A stretch of DNA of 21,418 nucleotides from JBDTGE01 sp050742975 (GCA_050742975.1 JBOGDQ010000083.1:1-21418), one strand, 5' to 3'. Shown: positions 7,901 through 15,013, counted from the first letter of the stretch. Translations and numbers: made by a program. The notes: generated from the sequence alone by a model not told the origin.

Positions 7901-8565
7901 AGGAGAAGCGGGCCTCGCGGGCCGAGCGGGACCTGGCCCTGCTGGGCAAGGTGAACCCGCTCGCGCTCGAGGAGTTCGCGGCGCTGGAGGAGCGGCACCA
8001 GTTCCTGTCCACCCAGCTGGAGGACCTCAAGGCCACCCGTCGCGACCTGCTGACCGTCGTCAAGGAGGTCGACGAGCGGATCCTCGAGGTGTTCACCAGC
8101 GCCTACCACGACGTGGCACGCGAGTTCGAGCTCGTGTTCGCCGCACTGTTCCCGGGGGGTGAGGGCCGGCTCGTCCTCACCGATCCCGACGACATGCTGC
8201 TGACCGGTATCGAGGTCGAGGCCCGCCCGCCCGGCAAGAAGGTCAAGCGGCTCTCGCTGCTGTCCGGTGGCGAGCGCTCGCTCGTCGCGGTCGCGCTGCT
8301 GGTGGCCATCTTCCGCGCGCGCCCGAGCCCGTTCTACGTCCTGGACGAGATCGAGGCGGCCCTGGACGACATCAACCTGGGCCGGCTGCTCGAGCTGATC
8401 TCGCAGCTGCGCTCGAACAGTCAGATCATCATCATCACGCACCAGAAGCGCACGATGGAGATCGCCGACGCGCTGTACGGCATCACCATGCGCGGCGACG
8501 GCGTGACCGAGGTGATCAGCCAGCGGCTGCACGATGTCGGGGAGCGGGTCGACGTCCCCGGTTGA
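4966..8565 (+). CDS. smc: Chromosome segregation protein SMC
   Basis: The 1199-aa condensin ATPase organises and segregates the chromosome with ScpA/ScpB. Walker A is GPNGSGKSN (31-39). Two long coiled coils flank a hinge (about 505-650) that includes GVRGSLAALLSVQPGYETAV and ALGAQADAI. The C-terminal head has the ABC signature LSGGERS (1099-1105) and Walker B FYVLDEIEAALDD (Asp 1127, Glu 1128). Length is typical. GTG 4966 begins VHLKSLTLRGFKSF, the conserved start, with a GGGAGA-like site 3-4 nt upstream. The 105 nt between the hairpin and smc contain only a weak -10 candidate TAAGTT (4882-4887). In mycobacteria an acylphosphatase gene (acyP) sits before smc; none is present here. Confidence 0.98.
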   Translation: MHLKSLTLRGFKSFASATTLRFEPGVTAVVGPNGSGKSNVVDAIAWVLGEQGAKALRGGKMEDVIFAGTAARPPLGRAEVTLTIDNSDSARPIDYTEVSITRRMFREGSSEYEINGEQVRLLDVQELLSDSGIGREMHVIVGQGQLDAVLQARPEDRRGFIEEAAGVLKHRKRKEKALRKLDAMQANLTRVTDLTNELRRQLKPLGKQAEIARRAAGVQAELRDSRLRLLADDLAVLRVELDREVADEEAIRGHRAEVEAALEQARAREAELEQAVAADAPLVARTQETWYRLSALEERFRGTASLAGERARHLAAEPEQARTGREPEAMEAEAAEVRVEEEALQASLNDAKAALTEIVAHRQEHERRLADAERALVAAARAVADRREGLAKLVGQVNALRTRATAAADEITRLSAAATEARERGSLADAELNRVRAEVGALDEGEFGLDERHEAAVAAYESAAARMRELTAVEREAERERATWAARADALAIGLTRKDGAGALLAAGSRLPGVRGSLAALLSVQPGYETAVAAALGAQADAIAVDSWDDVVAAFELLRAEDAGRAGLIVGSSEPPAGVRTHLDFGGPFAWAADVVTAPERFRASVERTLEGVVIVDDLSTARRLAGNTWRVVTRDGDVLGHGWAAGGSTSAPSAIEIQAAVDEAQQKADEAAALHDRTHAQLTEATARAEQLKAEVGRALDALHQSDARLSAVAEQLAELGQAARSAAAEATRLETARAAAEQARDRDLAGLSDLEERLHLAESGSDEAAEPDTAERDSLQGELARARQGEMEARLAVRTGEERVRAVAGRVDQLLHAAQLERDARRRQQQAREARAHAAVVAAAVRDVAQQVLVRIGRSVAGAVAERDAAQQARVVREGELLTLRSRTRTLAEELAQLTDAVHRDEMVRAEQRLRIEQLETRAVEEYGVDVEALIAEYGPELPCPPSAIETAEYEQALERGEQVVAPQPGPFHRATQEKRASRAERDLALLGKVNPLALEEFAALEERHQFLSTQLEDLKATRRDLLTVVKEVDERILEVFTSAYHDVAREFELVFAALFPGGEGRLVLTDPDDMLLTGIEVEARPPGKKVKRLSLLSGGERSLVAVALLVAIFRARPSPFYVLDEIEAALDDINLGRLLELISQLRSNSQIIIITHQKRTMEIADALYGITMRGDGVTEVISQRLHDVGERVDVPG

Positions 8566-8621
8566 CGGCTGCGACCCTGTGAATTGCGCCAGTCGAGGTC
8601 AGGCGACCCGGCGCCGTCGCA

Positions 8622-8634
8622 TACCTTGGGGGGG
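8622..8634 (+). promoter_or_regulatory. Candidate -10 element giving a leaderless transcript
   Basis: TACCTT (8622-8627) fits the TANNNT consensus and lies so that a start 7 nt downstream would fall on the GTG at 8634. No good -35 is visible. A run of seven Gs (8628-8634) fills the space and ends on the first base of the GTG, so a conventional Shine-Dalgarno cannot be fully excluded. Confidence 0.4.
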
Positions 8635-9662
8635 TGACGAAGCCGAGTCTGTCCCCTCGACCGCGCCCGATCTGGATCATCACGGTAGTGTTCGCCGTCG
8701 CGGCGGCCGTCCTCGCGGGGTGCACCACCGGCAGCAGCACCAAGCCCGGGCCGACGTCGAGCGTCACGTCCGGCGGCACAACGAGCGACACGTCGCCGGA
8801 CCCGAGCACCTCCACCAGCACCAAGCCCAAGCCGGTCCAGCCGACGGGAGCGCCGGTGCACATCCGGACCGCGAATGCCGACGGCGCGCAGTACGGCGTC
8901 GGCATGCCGATCATCGCCTACTTCTCGAAGAAGATCACCGACGGCCGGCCGCTGCAGGCGGCCACCAAGGTGACCGTGAACGGCGCTCCGGTCAAGGGTG
9001 CCTGGTACTTCGAGTACTCGGCCGCGCAGAAGGGGTACCCGATCGAGGGTCACTGGCGACCGGAGTTCTACTGGAAGGCGCACTCCAGGGTCCACGTCGA
9101 CCTGCCGATGCAGGGCAAGTCGGCCGGCACCGGGTTGGTGTACGACGACAACCTCACGCTGGACTTCTCGATCGGCGCCTCGCACATCTCGACCGTCGAC
9201 AACTCCACGCACACGATGACGGTGGTCAGCGACGGCAGGACCTACGGCACCTTCCCGGTGTCGCTGGGCGCGAGTAACACCCCCACGCTGCGCGGCATAA
9301 AGGTGATCATGGAAAAGGGCAAGGACATCCGGATGAAGGGGCCTGGCTACGACGACCCGCACGTCAAGTACACCCAGCGCCTCACCTACGGCGGCGAGTA
9401 CCTACACTCGGCACCGTGGAACTGCGTCGGCTCCGCGGGGTGTGTCGGGCCGCAGAACAACATCGGCCACGCGAACTCGTCCAACGGCTGCACCAACCTG
9501 CGACCGGTGGATGCGCAGAAGCTGTACGGCTACCTCGAGATCGGTGACGTCGTGAGAGAACTGAATGCGGACGGCCCCAGAATGCAGCTCGGGCAGGGAT
9601 ACGGAGACTGGAACGTGCCGTGGGCACAGTGGCAGACGGGCGGGCTGGTGCGCACCACATGA
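8634..9662 (+). CDS. L,D-transpeptidase lipoprotein (YkuD), first of a tandem pair
   Basis: The 342-aa exported enzyme should form 3-3 cross-links in peptidoglycan. It has a lipoprotein signal with lipobox LAGC (Cys 30), a Ser/Thr/Pro-rich linker (31-70), an Ig-like domain (about 75-185) beginning near GVGMPIIAYF, and a YkuD catalytic domain (about 190-330) with the C-terminal WNVPWAQWQTGG. The catalytic His is His 258 in YLHSAPW and the nucleophile is Cys 286 in SNGCTNL. Two departures are visible: the usual SHGC reads SNGC, and about 11 extra residues with two added cysteines lie between His and Cys. GTG 8634 sits 69 nt after smc. The stop overlaps the next start as ATGA, so both are co-translated. 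Confidence 0.93.
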   Translation: MTKPSLSPRPRPIWIITVVFAVAAAVLAGCTTGSSTKPGPTSSVTSGGTTSDTSPDPSTSTSTKPKPVQPTGAPVHIRTANADGAQYGVGMPIIAYFSKKITDGRPLQAATKVTVNGAPVKGAWYFEYSAAQKGYPIEGHWRPEFYWKAHSRVHVDLPMQGKSAGTGLVYDDNLTLDFSIGASHISTVDNSTHTMTVVSDGRTYGTFPVSLGASNTPTLRGIKVIMEKGKDIRMKGPGYDDPHVKYTQRLTYGGEYLHSAPWNCVGSAGCVGPQNNIGHANSSNGCTNLRPVDAQKLYGYLEIGDVVRELNADGPRMQLGQGYGDWNVPWAQWQTGGLVRTT

Positions 9663-10648
9663 CAAACCGAACGCGCCTTGCGGCCGTGGCGGTGGTGGCG
9701 ACGTTCGCCCTCGCCGCGTGCTCGACCGGCTCCGGATCGCCGTCGCACAACACCACTCCGGGTACGAAGTCCTCCGACCCGTCGACCACCAGCGGCACGA
9801 GCACGTCGACGTCGACCAAGCCGGCCGTGCCGACCAAGACGGTGCGCGTGATGTCGGTCGAGTCCGACGGTGAGACGTTCGGGGTCGGCATGCCGATCAT
9901 CCTGCGATTCACTCCGACGCCGAAGGACTCCGCTGCGTTCACCAAGGCCGTCACGGTGACGGTGAACGGCCAGCCGGCCAACGGTGCCTGGTACTGGGAG
10001 AAGCCGTACAAGGACAGCCCGGTCGAGGCGCACTACCGGCCACGGGTGTACTGGCCGGCGCACGCCACGATCAAGGTCAACCTGCCGATCGGTGGCTTGA
10101 GTGCCGGCACCGGCCTGGTGTACGGGGACAAGCTCACGTCGGTGACCATCAGGACCGGCGACCAGCACATCTCCAGCGTCGACGGCGCCTCGAAGCGGAT
10201 GACCATCACCTCGAACGGCCAGGATGTGAAGACGATCCCGGTGTCGCTCGGCGAGGCGACGGAGCCGACGTACTTCGGTACCAAGGTCGTCATGCAGAAG
10301 GGCGAGGACGTCCCCGGCACCAACCAGTTGCGTCCCAGCGGCACGGTGATGATGAGCGGGCCCGGGTACAGCAACGACCCCGTGCAGTGGTCGGTGCGCG
10401 TGACCGGATCCGGCGAGTACCTGCATGCGGCACCCTGGAACTCGCAGATCGGTCAGCGCAGCACGTCCAACGGCTGCACGAACCTGACCGTTGCCGATGC
10501 GAGGTGGTTCTACGCCTTCAGCCAGATCGGCGACGTGGTGACCTACACGAACACCGGTGGCAAGCGGATGCCCTCGTGGGACGGCCTGGGCGACTGGAAC
10601 ATCCCGTGGGGCGCGTGGGCGCAGGGCGGCCTGCTGATCAACCACTGA
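9659..10648 (+). CDS. L,D-transpeptidase lipoprotein (YkuD), second of a tandem pair
   Basis: The 329-aa paralogue of the preceding gene shares the same layout: signal peptide with lipobox LAAC (Cys 21), Ser/Thr linker, Ig-like domain with GVGMPIILRF, YkuD domain and C-terminal WNIPWGAWAQGG. The catalytic His 256 is in YLHAAPW and the nucleophile Cys 273 is in TSNGCTNL, a normal 17-residue separation. As in its neighbour, the motif is SNGC instead of SHGC, and Ser after the catalytic His is Ala. ATG 9659 overlaps the upstream stop and gives a good signal peptide; a start further upstream would spoil it. Paralogous L,D-transpeptidases with different substrates or partners are common in actinobacteria. 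Confidence 0.93.
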   Translation: MTNRTRLAAVAVVATFALAACSTGSGSPSHNTTPGTKSSDPSTTSGTSTSTSTKPAVPTKTVRVMSVESDGETFGVGMPIILRFTPTPKDSAAFTKAVTVTVNGQPANGAWYWEKPYKDSPVEAHYRPRVYWPAHATIKVNLPIGGLSAGTGLVYGDKLTSVTIRTGDQHISSVDGASKRMTITSNGQDVKTIPVSLGEATEPTYFGTKVVMQKGEDVPGTNQLRPSGTVMMSGPGYSNDPVQWSVRVTGSGEYLHAAPWNSQIGQRSTSNGCTNLTVADARWFYAFSQIGDVVTYTNTGGKRMPSWDGLGDWNIPWGAWAQGGLLINH

Positions 10649-10716
10649 ACCCTGGCCGTCCGCGATGCCGAGCCCTGGCCTGCCGGGCGGCGTGGACCGG
10701 CTGAGAGGATGACCAG

Positions 10717-11862
10717 GTGATCTGGCTCTGGATTGTCCTGGCCGTCGTCGTCGTCGCGCTCGTGCTGATGACGGCGCTGCTCGTGCCGCGCCGTCGCCGC
10801 AGCACGCCCGTGCCGCCGCGGCCGGGCGTCGGTGACGACGCGGACCTACCCCGGGACACGCCCACCCGGGCGGTCGGAACGGTCGTCGAGCTACCGCCCG
10901 AGGACGTCATCGCGCCGGCGGCGCTCGAGACACCCGAGCCCACTGCCGGCCGATTGCTGCGGCTGCGCGCGCGGCTGGCCCGCTCGCAGTCCGGCCTCGG
11001 CCGCGGGCTGCTGTCGGTGCTCTCGCGCGAGCAGCTGGACGCGGACGCGTGGGAGGCGGTCGAGGAGGCGCTGCTGACCGCCGACGTCGGGGTGGGCGCG
11101 ACGGGCGAGATCGTCGGCAACCTGCGCACCAGGACCAAGGTGATGGGGACCCGCTCGGCCGGCGAGCTGCGCGCCCTGCTGGCCGAGGAGCTCGTCACCG
11201 CGCTGCGGCCGGACCTGGACCGCTCGCTGCACACCCTGCCGGCCGACGGGCGGCCGGCCGTCGTGATGGTCGTCGGCGTCAACGGGACCGGAAAGACCAC
11301 CACCTGCGGCAAGCTCGCGCGCGTGCTGGTCGCGGACGGGCGCACCGTCCTGCTGGGCGCGGCCGACACGTTCCGGGCCGCGGCCGCGGACCAGCTGCAG
11401 ACCTGGGGGGCACGCGTCGGCGCCGAGACCGTCCGCGGGCCCGAGGGCGGCGACCCCGCGTCCGTCGCGTTCGACGCCGTCAAGCAGGGCACCGCCGCCG
11501 GGGTGGACGCGGTGCTGATCGACACCGCCGGCCGGCTGCACACCAAGGTCGGGCTGATGGACGAGCTGGGCAAGGTGAAGCGGGTCGTCGAGAAGCAGGG
11601 GCCGGTCGACGAGACGCTGCTCGTGCTGGACGCGACCACGGGGCAGAATGGGCTCACCCAGGCCCGGGTGTTCACCGAGGTGGTGGACGTGACCGGGATC
11701 GTGCTGACCAAGCTGGACGGCACGGCCAAGGGCGGCATCGTGATCAGCGTGCAGCGCGAGCTGGGCGTGCCGGTCAAGCTCGTCGGGCTGGGCGAGGGCG
11801 CCGACGATCTGGCGCCGTTCGATCCGGAACAGTTCGTCGACGCCCTGCTGGGCGAGGCGTGA
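10717..11862 (+). CDS. ftsY: Signal recognition particle receptor FtsY
   Basis: The 381-aa SRP-receptor GTPase docks ribosome-nascent chain-SRP complexes at the membrane. A hydrophobic N-terminal segment (about 2-23) followed by RRRR anchors it, as in other actinobacterial FtsY proteins. A proline-rich linker and the NG domain follow: G1 GVNGTGKTTTCGKL (187-200), DTFRAAAADQL, G3 DTAGR (269-273) and G4 TKLDG (331-335) with AKGG. G1 has Cys where Ile is frequent; this should not affect nucleotide binding. GTG 10717 follows GAGAGG (10702-10707). The 68-nt gap from the transpeptidase gene shows no clear promoter or terminator. Confidence 0.97.
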   Translation: MIWLWIVLAVVVVALVLMTALLVPRRRRSTPVPPRPGVGDDADLPRDTPTRAVGTVVELPPEDVIAPAALETPEPTAGRLLRLRARLARSQSGLGRGLLSVLSREQLDADAWEAVEEALLTADVGVGATGEIVGNLRTRTKVMGTRSAGELRALLAEELVTALRPDLDRSLHTLPADGRPAVVMVVGVNGTGKTTTCGKLARVLVADGRTVLLGAADTFRAAAADQLQTWGARVGAETVRGPEGGDPASVAFDAVKQGTAAGVDAVLIDTAGRLHTKVGLMDELGKVKRVVEKQGPVDETLLVLDATTGQNGLTQARVFTEVVDVTGIVLTKLDGTAKGGIVISVQRELGVPVKLVGLGEGADDLAPFDPEQFVDALLGEA

Positions 11863-11908
11863 ATACCCCGCTGGCCACGCCGTGGTGTGGCGGAAGGGGT
11901 AGTCACGC

Positions 11909-12940
11909 ATGAAGGCGCTGTACAAGCCGGCGGGAGCGCCGGGGTTCGAGCTGACGGATCGACCGGAGCCGTCGGCGGGCGCCGGCGAGGTGAAGATCCG
12001 GGTGCTGCGGGCGGGGATCTGCGGCACCGATCTGCACATCGAGTCATGGGACGCCTGGGCGGCGGGGGCGGTGAACGCGCCGCTGATTGCCGGGCACGAG
12101 TTCTGCGGCGAGGTCGTGGCGGTCGGAGCCGACGTACGTGACGTCCGGGTCGGCGACCAGGTCTCCGGCGAGGGTCACGTGGTGTGCGGGACGTGCCGCA
12201 ACTGCCGGGCCGGGCGCCGTCACCTGTGCATCCGGACGTCGAGCGTGGGCGTGAACCGCGACGGGGCGTTCGCCGAGTACGTGGTGCTGCCGGAGTCGAA
12301 CGTGTGGGTGCATCACGAGCCGGTGGACCCGGACCTGGGCGCGATCTTCGACCCGTTCGGCAACGCGGTGCACACGGCGCTCTCGTTCCCGCTGGTAGGC
12401 GAGGACGTGCTGATCACCGGTGCGGGCCCGATCGGGTTGATGGCGGCGGCGGTGTGCCGGCACGTCGGCGCGCGGTTCGTGGTGATCACGGACGTGTCGG
12501 CGTACCGGCTGGACCTGGCGCGGGCGATGGGCGTGGATCTCGCACTGGACGTCTCGCGCGAGTCGATCGCCGACGGGCAGCACCGGTTGGGCATGGTCGA
12601 GGGGTTCGACGTCGCGCTGGAGATGAGCGGGCACCCGTCCGCGCTGCCGGACGTGCTGGCGAACCTGAACCACGGCGGGCGGATCGCGATGCTCGGGCTG
12701 CCGTCCGCGCCCATCGAGATCGACTGGGCGAAGGTGGTCAGCCACATGATCACGATCAAGGGCATCTACGGTCGGGAGATGTTCGAGACGTGGTACGCGA
12801 TGTCGGCGATGCTGCGCTCCGGTCTGGATATCTCGCAGGTGATCACCCACCGGTACCCGGCGAGCGAGTGGGCCGATGCGTTCGCGACGGCGCGGCGCGG
12901 GCAGTGCGGCAAGGTCGTCATGGATTGGAGTTCGTGTTGA
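11909..12940 (+). CDS. tdh: L-threonine 3-dehydrogenase
   Basis: The 343-aa zinc-dependent medium-chain dehydrogenase oxidises L-threonine to 2-amino-3-ketobutyrate with NAD+. Catalytic zinc ligands are Cys 38 (GICGTDLHI) and His 63-Glu 64 (AGHEF). Structural zinc cysteines are 93, 96, 99 and 107 (CGTCRNC...C). The Rossmann motif is GAGPIG (171-176). Length equals that of E. coli Tdh (341). ATG 11909 has GGAAGGGG at 11892-11899. It is followed by kbl, the enzyme for the next step, so the pair forms the threonine-to-glycine route. It starts 46 nt after ftsY and may have its own promoter, not identified. Other sugar/polyol dehydrogenases share the fold, but the kbl neighbour settles the call. 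Confidence 0.95.
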   Translation: MKALYKPAGAPGFELTDRPEPSAGAGEVKIRVLRAGICGTDLHIESWDAWAAGAVNAPLIAGHEFCGEVVAVGADVRDVRVGDQVSGEGHVVCGTCRNCRAGRRHLCIRTSSVGVNRDGAFAEYVVLPESNVWVHHEPVDPDLGAIFDPFGNAVHTALSFPLVGEDVLITGAGPIGLMAAAVCRHVGARFVVITDVSAYRLDLARAMGVDLALDVSRESIADGQHRLGMVEGFDVALEMSGHPSALPDVLANLNHGGRIAMLGLPSAPIEIDWAKVVSHMITIKGIYGREMFETWYAMSAMLRSGLDISQVITHRYPASEWADAFATARRGQCGKVVMDWSSC

Positions 12941-12971
12941 GCGCTCGCGCGAAGCAGGGGAGACGAGTCTG

Positions 12972-14207
12972 ATGTACGGAGCGGTGCGCGAGCAGCTGCG
13001 GGCGACGCTGGAGGAGATCCGCGGCGCCGGGCTGTACAAGAACGAGCGGCAGCTGGCCTCGCCGCAATCGGCCCGCATCCGCACGGGTGGCGCGGGCGAG
13101 GTCCTGAACTTCTGCGCGAACAACTACCTGGGCCTGGCCGATCATCCATCCGTCGTGGCGGCGGCCAAGGCCGCGTTGGACGACTGGGGCTTCGGGATGG
13201 CCAGCGTCCGGTTCATCTGCGGGACGCAGACGCAGCACACCGCGCTGGAGTCTCGGCTGTCCTCGCTGCTGAAGACCGAGGCGACGATCCTGTACTCGTC
13301 CTGTTTCGACGCCAACGGCGGCCTGTTCGAGGTGCTGCTGGACGAGCAGGACGCGGTGATCTCCGACGAGCTCAACCACGCGTCAATCATCGACGGCATC
13401 CGGCTGTGCAAGGCGCAGCGGTACCGCTACCGGAACCGGGACATGAGCGACCTGGCGGCGCAGCTGGGTGCTGCCTCCTCCGCACGGCGCAGGCTGATCG
13501 TCACCGACGGCGTGTTCTCGATGGACGGCTACCTCGCCCCGCTCCGCGAGATCTGCGACCTGGCTGAGCAGCACGGCGCGATGGTGATGGTCGACGACTC
13601 GCATGCGGTCGGGTTCGTCGGCGCGAGCGGCGCGGGCACGCCCGAGCTGGCCGGCGTGCAGGACCGCGTCGACGTCGTGTCGGGCACGCTCGGCAAAGCG
13701 CTCGGCGGCGCATCCGGGGGGTACATCTCCGCGCGCGCCGAGATCGTCGAGCTGCTGCGGCAGCGCTCGCGGCCGTACCTGTTCTCGAACGCGGTCGCGC
13801 CGTCGGTGGTGGCCGGCTCGCTCGCTGCGCTGGATCTGATCGCCGGAAGCAGTGTGGGTCCTCCCGGCAGCGAGAACGTGGCCGCCGGGGGAGTAGCCGC
13901 CGGGGGAGACGCCCGCACACAGCTGCGCGAGAACACCGCGCTGTTCCGCCGGCGGATGCTCGAGGAGGGTTTCGACGTCCTGCCCGGCGAGCATCCGATC
14001 GCCCCGGTCATGTTCGGCGACGCGGCGCTGGCCGGCCGGATCGCCGACGCGATGCTCGAGCACGGCGTGTACGTGATCGCGTTCAGCTACCCCGTCGTCC
14101 CGCAGGGCAAGGCTCGCATCCGCGTCCAGCTGTCAGCAGCGCACTCTGCAGCCGACGTCGAGTCGTGCGTGGCCGCCTTCGTCAGCGCTCGATCCGCTGT
14201 GGGCTGA
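12972..14207 (+). CDS. kbl: 2-amino-3-ketobutyrate CoA ligase (glycine C-acetyltransferase)
   Basis: The 411-aa PLP enzyme of the alpha-oxoamine synthase family cleaves 2-amino-3-ketobutyrate with CoA into glycine and acetyl-CoA. Motifs are NNYLGLADHP near the start, DDSHAVGF and the PLP lysine Lys 242 in GTLGKALGG, followed by SGGYISAR. The end, SYPVVPQGKARIRVQLSAAH, is characteristic. ATG 12972 follows AGGGGAGA (12956-12963). Compared with E. coli Kbl (398 aa), a low-complexity segment (about residues 294-316, with VAAGGVAAGGD) is inserted in a surface-like region between AGS and QLREN. It corresponds to a 69-bp palindromic element. The frame is preserved and all catalytic motifs are intact, so the protein is probably functional. 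Confidence 0.95.
   Translation: MYGAVREQLRATLEEIRGAGLYKNERQLASPQSARIRTGGAGEVLNFCANNYLGLADHPSVVAAAKAALDDWGFGMASVRFICGTQTQHTALESRLSSLLKTEATILYSSCFDANGGLFEVLLDEQDAVISDELNHASIIDGIRLCKAQRYRYRNRDMSDLAAQLGAASSARRRLIVTDGVFSMDGYLAPLREICDLAEQHGAMVMVDDSHAVGFVGASGAGTPELAGVQDRVDVVSGTLGKALGGASGGYISARAEIVELLRQRSRPYLFSNAVAPSVVAGSLAALDLIAGSSVGPPGSENVAAGGVAAGGDARTQLRENTALFRRRMLEEGFDVLPGEHPIAPVMFGDAALAGRIADAMLEHGVYVIAFSYPVVPQGKARIRVQLSAAHSAADVESCVAAFVSARSAVG
13852..13920. repeat. 69-bp palindromic insert with internal tandem repeat inside kbl
   Basis: The segment begins GTGTGGGTC and ends GACGCCCGCACAC, whose reverse complement starts GTGTGCGGG, so the ends form imperfect inverted repeats. CTCCCGGC (13861-13868) is the near inverse of the GCCGGGGGAG parts. 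GCCGCCGGGGGAG occurs twice, at 13881-13893 and 13896-13908. The segment matches a stretch absent from E. coli Kbl and its length is a multiple of three. It resembles a small REP/MITE-like or intragenic palindromic element; this is inference. Confidence 0.55.
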
Positions 14208-14262
14208 GGATCTTCCTGCGCCTGGGTGGATCGCGCGCGGGGGCGGATCTTCCTGCGCCTGG
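14208..14262. repeat. Direct repeats directly after the kbl stop
   Basis: GGATCTTCCTGCGCCTGG occurs at 14208-14225 and again at 14245-14262, identical over 18 nt and 37 nt apart. The first copy starts at the base after the kbl stop codon. A third, inverted 14-nt copy lies at 14280-14293. Confidence 0.85.
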
Positions 14263-14293
14263 TAGTGCTGGTGACGGTGGGCGCAGGAAGATC
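14247..14293. terminator. 14-bp perfect stem-loop, possible bidirectional terminator after kbl
   Basis: GATCTTCCTGCGCC (14247-14260) pairs perfectly with GGCGCAGGAAGATC (14280-14293) across a 19-nt loop. It lies between the + strand kbl and the - strand pepN remnant, where a terminator is expected. No T-run follows. It could instead be a REP-like element, since the arm is repeated. Confidence 0.6.
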
Positions 14294-14305
14294 GGGCGCG
14301 GACCC

Positions 14306-14340
14306 GTGCCAGGCGCAGGCGGGCCAGGCCAAGCTGGCAC
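14306..14340. repeat. Second inverted repeat between kbl and the pepN remnant
   Basis: GTGCCAG (14306-14312) and CTGGCAC (14334-14340) are perfect 7-nt inverted arms around a 21-nt GC-rich loop. This could be a second terminator stem, serving the - strand remnant whose stop is at 14382-14384. Confidence 0.4.
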
Positions 14341-14381
14341 CGTTCACGTCCACGGCCGTGCAGCCTCGCGCGACGCCAGCG

Positions 14382-14997
14382 TCAAGCCGATTCGGCCTGC
14401 GCGAACCGCCGGCGGGACGTGAGCGCACGGCGCAGGTCGTCGCCGGCATCGACCAGCGAGCGCCGGATGCCGTCGGCCAGCTCGGGCCGGGCCAGCAGGG
14501 ACTCGGTCAGCGCGAGCGTCACCGGGGACACCTCGCAGCGCGGGTAGGCGAGCAGCGCGACCTGGCCGACCAGCCAGCCCGAGCGCAGCTCCGAGGTGTG
14601 CGCGATCTCGGTGAAGAAGCGCTCCAGGTACGGTGCCGTCAGCGCGCTCTGATCGGGTCGCCAGAACGACGTGCCGGTGCAGCCCCTCGCCGTCGTGCGA
14701 GTACGCCATCACCGCGTCGACGACGACCCGATTGCCCGCCTGCAGGCCGTCCAGCGGCAGGCGTCCGTCGCGGAGCAGCCCGAGGTCGACCGGCCAACCG
14801 TTCAGCACGACCTGCTCCAGCCGCTGTGGCTTGACGTTCAGGAACGTGGATCGTGCCGTCCCGGACGCGCGGAAGCCGATCGTGGTCGTGGACGTGAACG
14901 TGCTGTCGCCGCCGGTCAGGTCGAGCGCTACGTGGTAGCCGTCCACGGCGATCGAGCGGGCGCGTTCAGCCGCTTCGGTTCGGGTGATGCTCGGCAC
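14382..14997 (-). pseudogene. pepN: Aminopeptidase N (PepN) remnant with large internal deletion and frameshift
   Basis: From GTG 14997 down to about 14668 the - strand encodes 110 residues typical of a PepN N-terminus: MPSITRTEAAERARSIAVDG, then VALDLT, TFLNVKPQRL, LNGWPVDL and YSHDGEGLHR. Directly after this, in a different frame (14666 to the TGA at 14382), lie 94 residues of a PepN-type C-terminus: FWRPDQSALTAPYLERFF, ELRSGWLVGQVALLAYPRC, GIRRSLVDAGDDLRRAL. The middle, about 600-700 residues including GAMEN and the HExxH zinc site, is missing, and the join is out of frame. PepN is usually near 850 aa, so this M1 metallopeptidase is dead. Reading on in the N-terminal frame gives a 217-aa chimera to 14344, which is unlikely to fold. 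Its 5' end faces amt. Confidence 0.85.
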
Positions 14998-15013
14998 CTG
15001 ATCGACGCTATCG

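Noticed and set aside
4693..8532. Very long open frame (1279 codons) antisense to smc
   Set aside because: It is the high-GC mirror of smc: rich in Leu, Gly, Arg and Gln with no domain pattern, while the + strand encodes an unmistakable SMC protein.
13852..13920. CRISPR-like or tandem array in kbl
   Set aside because: There are only two 13-nt units with a 2-nt gap, in coding sequence, and no cas genes.
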